Shown here: positions 25,392 through 34,233 of the stretch, one piece after another | Layout: every line of letters begins with the position of its first letter | Position numbering within the stretch: the first letter of the stretch is position 1 | Origin: an uncultured Pelagibacteraceae bacterium | GTDB lineage: Bacteria; Pseudomonadota; Alphaproteobacteria; Pelagibacterales; Pelagibacteraceae | Direction: 5' to 3' | DNA: 64,000 bases | NCBI GenBank assembly: GCA_902617825.1 | Contig: CACMYE010000001.1 | Location: 55,056 to 119,055, forward strand | Notes under the pieces: generated by a model | Told to the model about the DNA's origin: nothing | The model's database searches: none | The model's input: the letters and a program-made list of their open reading frames with translations, nothing else | Made by a program: the position numbers and the translations under genes

Positions 25392-27401
25392 TTAACTATT
25401 TATTTTTATTCCAAGTGCTGTGATATCATCCCTTAAGGCATAACCTTTTTCTGTAAGGATTTTAGTTACGTGGGTAATAATTGTCTCAGGCGATGTTATA
25501 TTTAATTTTTTTATTTCACTCTCTAGACCTTTAACTTCAAGTTCTTTACCTTCATCAACATACCCCTCAGTAACTCCGTCAGTATAGATTAAAATAGTTT
25601 TTTCAGAGATATCCATAGTAGTAGTTTTAAAAAAACTTTCATCTTTAACTGGCATCAATCCCATTGGAGGTAAAGTTGATTTTACATATTCAAAATTAAA
25701 GTTTGTATCTAATACCATCATCGGCTCATGACCCATATTAATAAACTCCATTTCTTTTTTTTCTAAATTTATTTTCCCTAATATAACAGTTATAAACATA
25801 GCTTGATAAGAAGCGTCTTTAACTTGATTGTTCATGTACAAAGCTGTTTTTGCAACTGATGATTCCATCTTTGCAAGTGATCTAAACACGGCTGCAGCAT
25901 TTGCCATTAATATTCCAGCTTTAACACCCTTCCCAGTTACATCTCCAAGTATAAAATAAATTTCATTATCACTAACTTGATAATAATCATAATAATCTCC
26001 TGATACATCTTTGGCGGGTGTATTTTTCGCAAATATATATTTCTCAATTTTTTTGTTATTAGGGAATAATTTTTTTTGAACCTCTCCAGCAATTTCTCTC
26101 TCTTTTTTTAATATCGACTGCTTTTTGTCATTTTCAATTGCGATAGAATTTTCCTCTAAATATCTTATATATAGTGAAGTCATAAACGCTAATGTTCCAG
26201 CAACACTTGAAAAAAGAAAATCTAAATAAAAATTAAATTGATATATAATAATACTTAAAAGATTCATTGCTAAAATTGAACCTAAAAAAAATATAATACT
26301 AAACTTTGGTTTAATTTTCATTGGGATAAAAATTAAAAATATTAATAATAATAAAAAGATAATGTTTTCTGCTAACAGAGTGTAAATATTTTTAATAATG
26401 CTCTCATTTTTAAAAATATTATCAATGATATGTGCGTGAATTTCAACTCCAGGAACATATTTTCCATTAGCAATTTTTACAATATCAAAGAGTGCTTGTG
26501 CAGAAGATCCTATTAAAATTATTTTATTTTCAACTTTTTTTTGATCAAAATCATTGTTCGCTACATCAACAGCAGAGATATAATTATCTTTGGAAAATTT
26601 GTTAAACTTCACATTAATTAAAGCATTTTGGTCACTGGGAATTGTATTTTTTCTTGTCTTAATTAACTCAATTCCATTTTTACTGCTTTTTACTAGTAAA
26701 TTTTTTTGACCTGTTGCAATTCTCACTGACTCCAGGGCTAATGAGGGCCATATTTTATCATCTATATTATAAAGCACTGGGACATTACGAATTACGCCAT
26801 CAATACTAGGGATAAGTGAAATTGAACCAATACCACTGGCAGCACTACTAATTTCCTCAAGAGAAATTATTTTATGTTTAAATTTGTAAATAAAATTTTT
26901 AGGACTCTCTCCTTTGGCAAGTAATCTTAATTTAGGTTTAGAATTATTCTTTACAAAATTATCCTTCGGTTCTCCTAAAATAGGTAAAATTATTTTTGAA
27001 TTTTTTATACTTTCTACAAAGATTTTATTTGTATCTGCTACCTCTATATCTATTAATTGGTCACTTTCTTTTTGTAATTGCTGCAGTAAATCTTTTGGAT
27101 TTTGCTTATCTTCCTCGCTAAATACTATATCAAATGCAATAGCTTTAGGATTATGCTGATTTAAGTTTTTTAAAATTTTTGAGTAAATATCTCTTCTCCA
27201 AGGAAATTGACCAATCTCAGCTATACTTTTTTCATCAATATCTACTATTGTTACATCTTTTACTTCACCTCTATTAAATACTTTTTGATAGAAATCATAA
27301 TTAATGAATGAAATTTTTTGAATAATTGTAGGATTAATAAATTTGATTATCGTCAGAAATAAAAAAACACTAATTAAATAAATATATTTTTTATCAATCA
27401 T
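25392..27401 (-). CDS. CHASE2-domain sensor PP2C phosphatase
   Basis: A 669-residue membrane sensor. TM1 (about 5-22) is followed by a periplasmic CHASE2 domain (about 28-325; DIDEKSIAEIGQFPWRRDIY and IILIGSSAQALFDIVKI are typical), three transmembrane helices (about 338-408), and a cytosolic RsbU/SpoIIE PP2C domain (about 430-669) with KEREIAGEVQKKLFP, SGDYYDYY, LGDVTGKGVKAG, TDGVTEG and the final DDIT. CHASE2 is usually fused to cyclases or kinases; fusion to PP2C points to partner switching. It overlaps pilD by 4 bases and is followed by the TPR/barrel and fecR genes. The likely substrate is the STAS protein at 4.1 kb (inference). Confidence 0.9.
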   Translation of the reverse strand: MIDKKYIYLISVFLFLTIIKFINPTIIQKISFINYDFYQKVFNRGEVKDVTIVDIDEKSIAEIGQFPWRRDIYSKILKNLNQHNPKAIAFDIVFSEEDKQNPKDLLQQLQKESDQLIDIEVADTNKIFVESIKNSKIILPILGEPKDNFVKNNSKPKLRLLAKGESPKNFIYKFKHKIISLEEISSAASGIGSISLIPSIDGVIRNVPVLYNIDDKIWPSLALESVRIATGQKNLLVKSSKNGIELIKTRKNTIPSDQNALINVKFNKFSKDNYISAVDVANNDFDQKKVENKIILIGSSAQALFDIVKIANGKYVPGVEIHAHIIDNIFKNESIIKNIYTLLAENIIFLLLLIFLIFIPMKIKPKFSIIFFLGSILAMNLLSIIIYQFNFYLDFLFSSVAGTLAFMTSLYIRYLEENSIAIENDKKQSILKKEREIAGEVQKKLFPNNKKIEKYIFAKNTPAKDVSGDYYDYYQVSDNEIYFILGDVTGKGVKAGILMANAAAVFRSLAKMESSVAKTALYMNNQVKDASYQAMFITVILGKINLEKKEMEFINMGHEPMMVLDTNFNFEYVKSTLPPMGLMPVKDESFFKTTTMDISEKTILIYTDGVTEGYVDEGKELEVKGLESEIKKLNITSPETIITHVTKILTEKGYALRDDITALGIKINS

Positions 27402-28162
27402 CCAAATAATAAATTTTTATATTGTACTGCAAAAATTATATACAAAATACACCCTAAAATTATAAAAGGACCAAATGGGATTTGTGAAGACATATTTTTA
27501 CTTTTTTTAATTAAGCTGGGTATTACTGAAAACAAGGCGATAATTGATGAAATAAAAATTACAAAGGGTATAGCTATCCAACCAAACCAAAATCCGATAA
27601 CAGATAATAACTTTGCATCTCCTAAGCCCATTCCTTCTTTTTTTCTTACCTGTTTATAAAAAAATATTATGGACCAAATAATTCCATAACCAAATACACC
27701 TCCAATTAATGAATTAACATAATTTGGAAATAGTGTATTTAGGTTAGGATCAAAAGATTTCAAAAAACCTAAAATCATTAATGGAAACGTCAAGCTGTTA
27801 GGAATAATAAAATGTTTTAGATCTATAAAAAAAATTATAATAAAGCCTACAGATAAAATAATTAAAAATAAGGTGGTAGTAGTCACACCATAAATAAAAT
27901 AAATTAAAAAAAAAACTATAACAGATAAAATTTCTATCAATAAATATTGAGGAGAAATTTTATTTTTACATTTTCTACATTTTCCACTTAATAATAAATA
28001 GGAAAGTATTGGGATGTTGTCTTTCCAAATGATTTGATTTTTACAACCAGGACAATATGATCTTCCAGAAACTACTCCTTTTTCTAAAGGTAAGCGATAT
28101 ATGCAAACATTTGCAAAACTTCCCCATAAGCCACCTAAAATTATTATAAATAAAAAATCCAC
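27398..28162 (-). CDS. pilD: type IV prepilin peptidase / N-methyltransferase PilD
   Basis: A 254-residue integral membrane enzyme that cleaves prepilin leaders and methylates the new N-terminus. The N-terminal zinc tetracysteine (CPGC near 37-40 and CRKCKN near 61-66) is present. The catalytic aspartates are in FFIDLKHFIIPN (about 118-129) and the GLGD motif (GMGLGDAKLL, about 176-185). Six or more hydrophobic helices fit the family. It is the first gene of the minus-strand run, followed by the CHASE2 phosphatase with a 4-base overlap. It can serve all four pilins and the minor pilins. Confidence 0.93.
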   Translation of the reverse strand: MDFLFIIILGGLWGSFANVCIYRLPLEKGVVSGRSYCPGCKNQIIWKDNIPILSYLLLSGKCRKCKNKISPQYLLIEILSVIVFFLIYFIYGVTTTTLFLIILSVGFIIIFFIDLKHFIIPNSLTFPLMILGFLKSFDPNLNTLFPNYVNSLIGGVFGYGIIWSIIFFYKQVRKKEGMGLGDAKLLSVIGFWFGWIAIPFVIFISSIIALFSVIPSLIKKSKNMSSQIPFGPFIILGCILYIIFAVQYKNLLFG

Positions 28163-28221
28163 TGATGAAAAAATTACAATTTAAAACTTGATGTCACTTG
28201 AAGAAAACCATCAATTAAAAA

Positions 28222-28248
28222 CTGCACCATTAACACTGTGTCGTGCAG
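28222..28248. repeat. nested inverted repeat in the pilD / GAF-phosphatase divergent gap
   Basis: CTGCAC (28222-28227) pairs with GTGCAG (28243-28248), and between them ACAC-T-GTGT forms a second palindrome. It sits centrally in the 168-base gap between two divergent signalling genes and is GC-richer than its surroundings. It looks like a regulator binding site more than a terminator, since no T-tract follows. Confidence 0.4.
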
Positions 28249-28330
28249 ATGAATATACAAATTTGGACTATTAATTATAATCTCCATTGTTGTAAAATTA
28301 CCTAAAATAAGGATAAAATGCTAGATGTAA

Positions 28331-29623
28331 ATGTTCTTATTCAAACCAAAAAAACCTAAAGAAGAAAAAAAGTCAGAAGTGTCTGAGGCGAACATAGATC
28401 TTGAAATTATTACAAACATGAATCAAGAGTTTGCTCTATCTCTTGAACTTAAAGATACATTAAATACAGCACTTAAAGTTATTATTGGGAGAATTAATGC
28501 CCAAGCTGCTAATATATTTCTTATTAACAAACAAAAGAAAAAATTTGAGTGTATTGCATCAATTAATCAAGATTATTTGGATGAATATGAACTAGATTTA
28601 ACTGATGGAGTAATGGCAAGAGCTGTTGAGCAAAAAAAATGTATAAGGGTTGGTAATGTTCGAAAAGATGTAAGAGAAATTGCAGAATTTTATTTTGATT
28701 TAGATAACAAAACAAATTTTACAACTTACTCAGTTTTATGTTCTCCACTTATAGCTGCAAATGAATGTATTGGAGTTATTCACTGTTTAAATAAAAAAAC
28801 AGACGATAAATTATTTATTGAAAATGACAGAAAATTACTTGAAACCTTATCTGCTCCTGCAGCTCTTGCAATAAGAAATGCAAAAATGGCAAAAGAAATG
28901 GTGGAAAAAAATAAAATTCAGAAAGAGGTAGAAATTGTTGGTGATATTCAAAAATCACTTTTGTCACAGAATAAACTTGAAGATTTTCCTATAGCGGGGA
29001 TTAATATACCGGCAAAAGTAGTCTCTGGAGATTTTTATAATTTTTCAGATCTTGGTGAAGGGAAGTATGGTTTTGGTGTTGCTGATGTATCTGGTAAAGG
29101 TATAAAATCTTCATTATTAATGTCCAAAGCATCAAGTCTTTACAGATGTTTAAGTAAAACCAATTTTTCAGCAGCTGATTTGCTAATTCAACTAAATGAT
29201 GAAATTTGTGAAACTATTTCAAGAGGAATGTTTGTGACAATGTTAATTGGAATTTACGACAGCAATAAGCAGGAGTTATTACTATCAAGTGCAGGTCATG
29301 AACCTCCAATTATTTTATCAGAGGGTGGGATATTTACAAATTATACAGAGTCGGGCCCACCCTTAGGAATTATGCCTCAAATAAAATATAAAGAAAATAT
29401 TATACCTTTTACAAATAGCTCTATGTATATTTTTACCGATGGCATTACAGAAATAAAAAACCCTAAAGGTGAAATGCTTGGCTCAGAAGGTTTTCAAAAT
29501 TATATTAAACAATATCAATCAACAGCTAATAATGAGAGATTAAGATTAATGATTGATGAAATTTTAAAAAAAGGACATGTTCAAAAAGATGATTTAACAA
29601 TTGTTGTTGTGGACTCAAAATAA
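28331..29623 (+). CDS. GAF-domain sensor PP2C phosphatase
   Basis: A 430-residue soluble protein: a GAF domain (about 28-185; FALSLELKDTLNTALKVII and SVLCSPLIAANECIGVIHC), a helical linker, then an RsbU-type PP2C domain (about 200-430) with EIVGDIQKSLL, SGDFYNF, GVADVSGKG, FTDGITE and DDLTIVVV. It is the third phosphatase of the locus and the only cytosolic one, suited to an internal small-molecule or redox signal. A stop codon precedes the ATG directly, so this start or a later one is forced. No Shine-Dalgarno is seen at the ATG; a short upstream frame (28318-28359) overlaps it. Confidence 0.9.
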   Translation: MFLFKPKKPKEEKKSEVSEANIDLEIITNMNQEFALSLELKDTLNTALKVIIGRINAQAANIFLINKQKKKFECIASINQDYLDEYELDLTDGVMARAVEQKKCIRVGNVRKDVREIAEFYFDLDNKTNFTTYSVLCSPLIAANECIGVIHCLNKKTDDKLFIENDRKLLETLSAPAALAIRNAKMAKEMVEKNKIQKEVEIVGDIQKSLLSQNKLEDFPIAGINIPAKVVSGDFYNFSDLGEGKYGFGVADVSGKGIKSSLLMSKASSLYRCLSKTNFSAADLLIQLNDEICETISRGMFVTMLIGIYDSNKQELLLSSAGHEPPIILSEGGIFTNYTESGPPLGIMPQIKYKENIIPFTNSSMYIFTDGITEIKNPKGEMLGSEGFQNYIKQYQSTANNERLRLMIDEILKKGHVQKDDLTIVVVDSK

Positions 29624-29666
29624 TTATTATTGCGTTTTATTTAATTAATTCTAAGATATTTAATTT

Positions 29667-29936
29667 ATGTTAATTAACGAAAGTACTAAATCAATAGACT
29701 GCACTGACTTTAGAATTTTTTTAAAAAAACTAGTTAAAGATAAAATTGAAAAAGAATGGACAGAAGACTTTGTTGATCAAATAAACTTTATTACTATCCC
29801 AAGAATGGTCATTAGAAGAAGATATGAAAATAAAGGTATTGATTTATATAAATTAATTAAAGATATTAATTACTACAAACATGTAAAAGCTAATGTAAAT
29901 TCGAGAGGAAGTCTAGAATTTGATAAAAAAAAATAA
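29667..29936 (+). CDS. small basic protein, unknown
   Basis: An 89-residue, lysine/arginine-rich protein, predicted largely helical, with a central IPRMVIRRRYENKGIDL segment. It lies 43 bases after the GAF phosphatase and 95 bases before a winged-helix regulator on the same strand. No family recognised. It has neither signal peptide nor membrane helix, so it is probably cytosolic. It could be an output partner of the phosphatase, but only position suggests this. Confidence 0.5.
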   Translation: MLINESTKSIDCTDFRIFLKKLVKDKIEKEWTEDFVDQINFITIPRMVIRRRYENKGIDLYKLIKDINYYKHVKANVNSRGSLEFDKKK

Positions 29937-30031
29937 ATTAATTAAATTTAATAAATTTCTAATTATAATATTAATATCTAATTAAGTTGATATTTTCATT
30001 CCATTAGTTCAAAATGGGTATGGAGATAACA

Positions 30032-31024
30032 ATGACAACAGTACCTAGCGTTTCGGCTCAAATTGACCAGAAAGAAATTTTTAAGGTTATTAGTAGTAAT
30101 TTTAGCAAATTAGCTCCAGCTTATTATTACTTGATCAGCAATTGGTTGATACGAGCTTATAATGTTCATAATGATATAGATAAATATATAATTATTATTT
30201 ATCTAATTAATAAAGATTTAATTGTTTTCAGAAGAAACGGGTTGATAGTAAATTATGATACATTTTACAAAGATAGATCAATAGAAATTGAGAAGGTAAA
30301 TTTAAGTGATATTTCAAAAGACTTAGAAATACCAAAAGAAAGTGTAAGAAGAAAAGTTTTAGAATTAGAAAAAGAAAGTGTAATTAAAAAATCTGGAAAA
30401 AGAATGTTTGTTAATAGGAGTACGCTCGTTGCTACCCAAGCTATAGACACTCTAAAAGATATGAGCAATTTATTATTTGAATTTAATAAATTATTAAAAA
30501 ATGAAAAAACTTTTACTGTTGACGAGATTTCATCTTCAATGAAAGAAAATTTTTCTTTTTGCTGGTATCAGTTTTATAAATTTATATTTATTTATACAAA
30601 TAGGTGGAGAAAAGAAGTAAAGGATCTGGAGACTATGTGTATTGGAATTTTAGTAATGCTTAATGCATCAGAAAATAAGAGCTTCAAAGTAAAGGACTTA
30701 AATTTAAAAACATATCAAAAAAAAGTTATGGGTTCAGATAAAAGAGGTATGAATGCAATGTCTTTGTCTGATATAACAGGAATTCCAAGGCCTACTGTTG
30801 TTAGAAAGTTAAAATATTTAATTAATAATAATTACATTACTATTAATGAAAAAAAGCTTCTTTTTATTAATATTCAAGGTTCAGTCTTAAAAAGAAGTAG
30901 TGAATTACAAAATGCAAATATTAAAACCTTAAGTGATTTTATTTACAAAGTATTTAATCAAATTAAAATTATTGACTCTAGTAAAGATAAAGATGATAAT
31001 TTTGTTCCTAGTTACTTGAGATAA
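30032..31024 (+). CDS. double winged-helix transcriptional regulator
   Basis: A protein of 330 residues from the ATG at 30032, preceded by GGAG at a spacing of 6; an in-frame ATG at 30014 lacks such a site. Two helix-turn-helix segments are visible: LSDISKDLEIPKESVRRKVL (about 90-109) and MSLSDITGIPRPTVVRKLKY (about 246-265), each followed by a wing. The pattern (I-P-x-x-(S/T)-V-x-R-K-(V/L)) resembles CRP/MarR-type recognition helices. Two DNA-binding domains in one chain is uncommon. The 35.8 kb gene carries one copy of a similar motif. Target genes are unknown; pilus or signalling genes next door are candidates. Confidence 0.7.
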   Translation: MTTVPSVSAQIDQKEIFKVISSNFSKLAPAYYYLISNWLIRAYNVHNDIDKYIIIIYLINKDLIVFRRNGLIVNYDTFYKDRSIEIEKVNLSDISKDLEIPKESVRRKVLELEKESVIKKSGKRMFVNRSTLVATQAIDTLKDMSNLLFEFNKLLKNEKTFTVDEISSSMKENFSFCWYQFYKFIFIYTNRWRKEVKDLETMCIGILVMLNASENKSFKVKDLNLKTYQKKVMGSDKRGMNAMSLSDITGIPRPTVVRKLKYLINNNYITINEKKLLFINIQGSVLKRSSELQNANIKTLSDFIYKVFNQIKIIDSSKDKDDNFVPSYLR

Positions 31025-31870
31025 TTAATTATTTTTTCTTAAAATATAAATAAATATGAAGCCAGTTATATACATTAATAAAGCATAGGCGCCAGTTGGT
31101 ACTACATAAGCTATATCATCAAAAATTAATGTTGCCACAAACACTGCTAGAGTTCCGTTCTGCAGTCCACACTCCAAAGCAATACATTTTTGTTGTGCTA
31201 TTCCTGATACAAATTTTTTAGCAATAAAGTATGCTAATGTCATCATCAGAACATTTAAGATTAATACTGCTAAACCTGCCTGAGCAAGGTAAGTTAAAAT
31301 ATTATCTTTTTCTTCAATCCATATTGCAATAAATACTATTACAAATAACCATCCAGTTATTTTATTAATAAAGTTGATTTTGGATGAAATAAAATTTTCA
31401 GCAAAACCTCTAATAATCATTCCAATAATTACAGGCACAGTAACTACCAAAGCCATCTTTAATGCAACATCAACTATAGAAATTTCTTTTGCAATAGTTA
31501 CACCCAAGATATCTGCAGAACTGATTACAAATATAGGAACTGTGAAGATACAAATTAAACTAGTTACTGCTGTTAAAGAAATCGATAAAGCTACGTCGCC
31601 ATTGGCAAATTTAGTTAAAACATTTGAAGTAACTCCCCCAGGTGCAGCGGCAATTATCATTAGACCTACCGCGATAGCAGAAGGGAGATCGAGACTTAGT
31701 GCAATAATTAAAGCTACAATTGGCAAAAGTATAAGCTGAGAAAATAAACCAACAATAAAGTCTCTTGGTGTTCTTATTATTCTTGCAAAATCTTTAATTG
31801 ACAAACCAAGACCTAGTCCTAACATGATTAGTACTAGTACTATTGGGGCAATTTTTGTTACTATTTCCAT
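31025..31870 (-). CDS. bile acid:sodium symporter (BASS) family transporter
   Basis: A 281-residue protein with about nine transmembrane helices and the family motifs AAPGGVTSNVLTKFANG (about 75-91) and LECGLQNGTLAVF (about 231-243), which form the sodium-binding crossover. BASS proteins import organic anions such as bile acids, pyruvate, pantothenate and sulfated or sulfonated compounds with sodium. The nearby HpsN-like dehydrogenase and phosphotransacetylase-type genes, divergent from it, would fit an organic anion substrate, but this is inference. Confidence 0.85.
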   Translation of the reverse strand: MEIVTKIAPIVLVLIMLGLGLGLSIKDFARIIRTPRDFIVGLFSQLILLPIVALIIALSLDLPSAIAVGLMIIAAAPGGVTSNVLTKFANGDVALSISLTAVTSLICIFTVPIFVISSADILGVTIAKEISIVDVALKMALVVTVPVIIGMIIRGFAENFISSKINFINKITGWLFVIVFIAIWIEEKDNILTYLAQAGLAVLILNVLMMTLAYFIAKKFVSGIAQQKCIALECGLQNGTLAVFVATLIFDDIAYVVPTGAYALLMYITGFIFIYILRKNN

Positions 31871-32009
31871 GAGATAAGTTTGAACATAACATTTATTAAA
31901 GATTAATTAAAAGGTATTTGCTATAAGATAAATCTAGTAAATATAATCAATAAAAATAGGAACAATTGCCTATATACTTTTAATTAAATATTAATAATAA
32001 ACATTATCA

Positions 32010-32921
32010 ATGCTTTCTAATAAAGAAATTGTCTGTCCAAACAATCTGCTAGATGTAGCACATAAGAAAAAAGGTGTTAAAGCTGCAATTGTAAACGCCG
32101 GCATGCCTCTGCCAATGCTTTCAGTTCAAGATGCAGTTAAAGAAAATTTAATAGAACCTATTTTTATTGGAAATAAAGAAAAAATTCAAAAATGTGCTGA
32201 AGATTTAAAATGGGATATTTCTAAATATGAAATTATTGAAGAAACTGTTGAGAATAATACAGCATCTATTGCTGCAACTTTAGCAAGTGAAGATAAAGTT
32301 AAGATTATTGTTAAAGGTCATATTCATACTGATATTTTAATGAAAGAAGTATTAAAGCGTAAATATAACTTAATGGGTAAAACTAGGTTAAGCCATATAT
32401 GGCATATGACTATTGAGAAAGACGATGTTCCGTTGATTATTACCGATGGTGCGTTAAATGTACTGCCCAATATAAAAACAAAGATGCACATTCTTAAGAA
32501 CGTAATTAACTTTTCACACAGGATTGGTATTGCAAGACCAAAAGTATCTATATTGTCTGCAACAGAAGAAGTAATTGAAAGTGTACCTAGTTCATTAGAA
32601 GCAGCAGAGCTTACAAAATTAGCAGAAAAAGAAAATTTAAATGCTGATGTATTTGGTCCTCTAGCTTTTGATAACAGTATCTCAAAAAAATCAGCAAGTA
32701 TAAAAGGTATAAAAAATTCAGTAGCTGGGGAGTCAGATGTGTTATTGGTTCCAAGTATTGAAGCAGGAAATGCTCTAGTAAAAATGATGATATACTTTAT
32801 GGGTGCTTGTGCTGCTGGTGTTGTAATTGGTGGAAAAGTTCCAGTTGTAATCACGAGCAGATCTGATGAAGCTCCAGCGAGGTTAGCTTCTATTGCTGCT
32901 GCGGTTGTTGCTTTAGATTAA
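32010..32921 (+). CDS. phosphate acetyl/butyryltransferase family protein
   Basis: A 303-residue protein of the Pta/Ptb family, which exchanges phosphate and CoA on short acyl groups. Motifs include IITDGALNVLPNIKTK (about 149-164), the conserved ADVFGPLAFDNSIS and the C-terminal MGACAAGVVIGGKVPVVITSRSDEAPARL region typical of Ptb-like enzymes. No acyl kinase gene lies in the window. In marine alphaproteobacteria Pta works with sulfoacetaldehyde acetyltransferase, but no xsc is seen here. It precedes the HpsN-like gene by 25 nt. Substrate uncertain. Confidence 0.8.
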   Translation: MLSNKEIVCPNNLLDVAHKKKGVKAAIVNAGMPLPMLSVQDAVKENLIEPIFIGNKEKIQKCAEDLKWDISKYEIIEETVENNTASIAATLASEDKVKIIVKGHIHTDILMKEVLKRKYNLMGKTRLSHIWHMTIEKDDVPLIITDGALNVLPNIKTKMHILKNVINFSHRIGIARPKVSILSATEEVIESVPSSLEAAELTKLAEKENLNADVFGPLAFDNSISKKSASIKGIKNSVAGESDVLLVPSIEAGNALVKMMIYFMGACAAGVVIGGKVPVVITSRSDEAPARLASIAAAVVALD

Positions 32922-32946
32922 AGATAATGTAAAAGGCTTAAAATAA

Positions 32947-34227
32947 ATGACAATTACATACTTAAAAAAATCACCAAAAACTTCTTCAACAGATGACAAT
33001 AAAACTACAGGTATCGTACAGGAACTCTTGAAAGATTTAGATAATACTAAAGAACAAGGGTGTATTGATTTAACTAAAAAATTTGACAAATATGATGGCG
33101 AAATAGTTGTTTCTAAAGAGAGAATTGAAGAAATTAAAAAATCTTTAGATCAAAAAACAAAAGATGATATTCAATTTTCATTTGATAGAGTTCGAAAATT
33201 TGCTGAAGCGCAATTAAAAAACTATGGACAGGATTTCGAAGTTGAATTATCAGATGGCTTATTTGCTGGACAAAAGCTAGTACCAGTAAATACTGCTGGT
33301 TGCTATATCCCTGGTGGAAGATATGCTCATATAGCCTCTGCAGTGATGAGTGTTACCACTGCAAAAGTTGCTGGAGTTAAAAAAATTGTTGCATGCAGCC
33401 CTCCTAAAGAGGGTATCGGCGCTCACCCAACAATTGTTTATACTGCTGATTTGTGTGGAGCAGATGTAATTTTAAACCTTGGTGGTGTTCCAGCTATTGC
33501 AGCAATGACTAATGGATTATTTAATAACCCACCTGCTGATATTATTGTTGGACCAGGAAATCAATTTGTTGCAGAAGCAAAAAGAATTTTATTTGGAAAA
33601 GTAGGTATTGATTTATTTGCAGGACCAACTGAAATAGGAATAATAGCAGATGCAAAAGCAGATCCTGAAATTGTAGCTGTTGATTTAGTTGGTCAAGCTG
33701 AGCATGGGTATAATTCACCTTGTTGGTTGTATACAACAAGCAAAGAACTTGCAGAAAAAGTAATAAAAAGAGTTCCAGAATTAATTACAGAACTTCCCGA
33801 AGTCCCAAGGCAAAGTGCAAAAGCTGCTTGGAGAGATTATGGGGAAGTAATTTTGTGTGATACCGACGAGGAAATAGTAAAAATTAGTGACGAGTACGCA
33901 CCAGAACACCTAGAGCTTCAAACAGAAAATTTAAAATGGTTCCATGAAAGACTTACAAATTATGGTTCCTTATTTGTTGGTGAGGAAACTACGGTTGCTT
34001 ACGGAGATAAATGCTCAGGTACAAATCACATTTTACCTACCAAAGGGGCAGGTAGATATACCGGAGGGTTGTTTGTAGGAAAATTTATTAAAACTCTAAG
34101 TTTTCAAAGAATGACAAAAGACTCAACAGAATTAGTTGGTGCTGCCGCTGCAAGAATTTCTAGATACGAAGGTATGGAGGCACATGCACGAACCGGTGAT
34201 GTTAGACTAAAAAAATACGGGTTTTAA
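32947..34227 (+). CDS. histidinol dehydrogenase paralogue, HpsN-like (sulfopropanediol 3-dehydrogenase candidate)
   Basis: A 426-residue NAD- and zinc-dependent enzyme of the HisD superfamily. It has GCYIPGGRYAHIASAVMSVT (about 118-137), VGPGNQFVAEAKR, LFAGPTEIG, GQAEHGYNSP and DEYAPEHLELQ. The YIPGGRYAHIAS version and AEHGYNSP differ from biosynthetic HisD (YVPGG-x-A-x-YPS and AEHD) and match, as far as I recall, the HpsN-type dehydrogenases that oxidise R-dihydroxypropanesulfonate to sulfolactate. There is no his operon around it. Neighbours are a BASS transporter and a Pta-like enzyme. Organosulfonate use is likely but not proven. Confidence 0.75.
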   Translation: MTITYLKKSPKTSSTDDNKTTGIVQELLKDLDNTKEQGCIDLTKKFDKYDGEIVVSKERIEEIKKSLDQKTKDDIQFSFDRVRKFAEAQLKNYGQDFEVELSDGLFAGQKLVPVNTAGCYIPGGRYAHIASAVMSVTTAKVAGVKKIVACSPPKEGIGAHPTIVYTADLCGADVILNLGGVPAIAAMTNGLFNNPPADIIVGPGNQFVAEAKRILFGKVGIDLFAGPTEIGIIADAKADPEIVAVDLVGQAEHGYNSPCWLYTTSKELAEKVIKRVPELITELPEVPRQSAKAAWRDYGEVILCDTDEEIVKISDEYAPEHLELQTENLKWFHERLTNYGSLFVGEETTVAYGDKCSGTNHILPTKGAGRYTGGLFVGKFIKTLSFQRMTKDSTELVGAAAARISRYEGMEAHARTGDVRLKKYGF

Positions 34228-34233
34228 ATAATT

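Noticed and set aside
28163..28330. tRNA or riboswitch in the larger gaps (also checked 31871-32009, 34735-35038, 38780-38972, 54176-54497, 57790-57945)
   Set aside because: No cloverleaf arms, CCA ends or known aptamer cores (including SAM-II/SAM-V type) could be recognised by eye.
32947..34227. Histidine biosynthesis gene hisD
   Set aside because: Motifs differ from biosynthetic HisD and no other his gene is adjacent, so the plain hisD label was not used.
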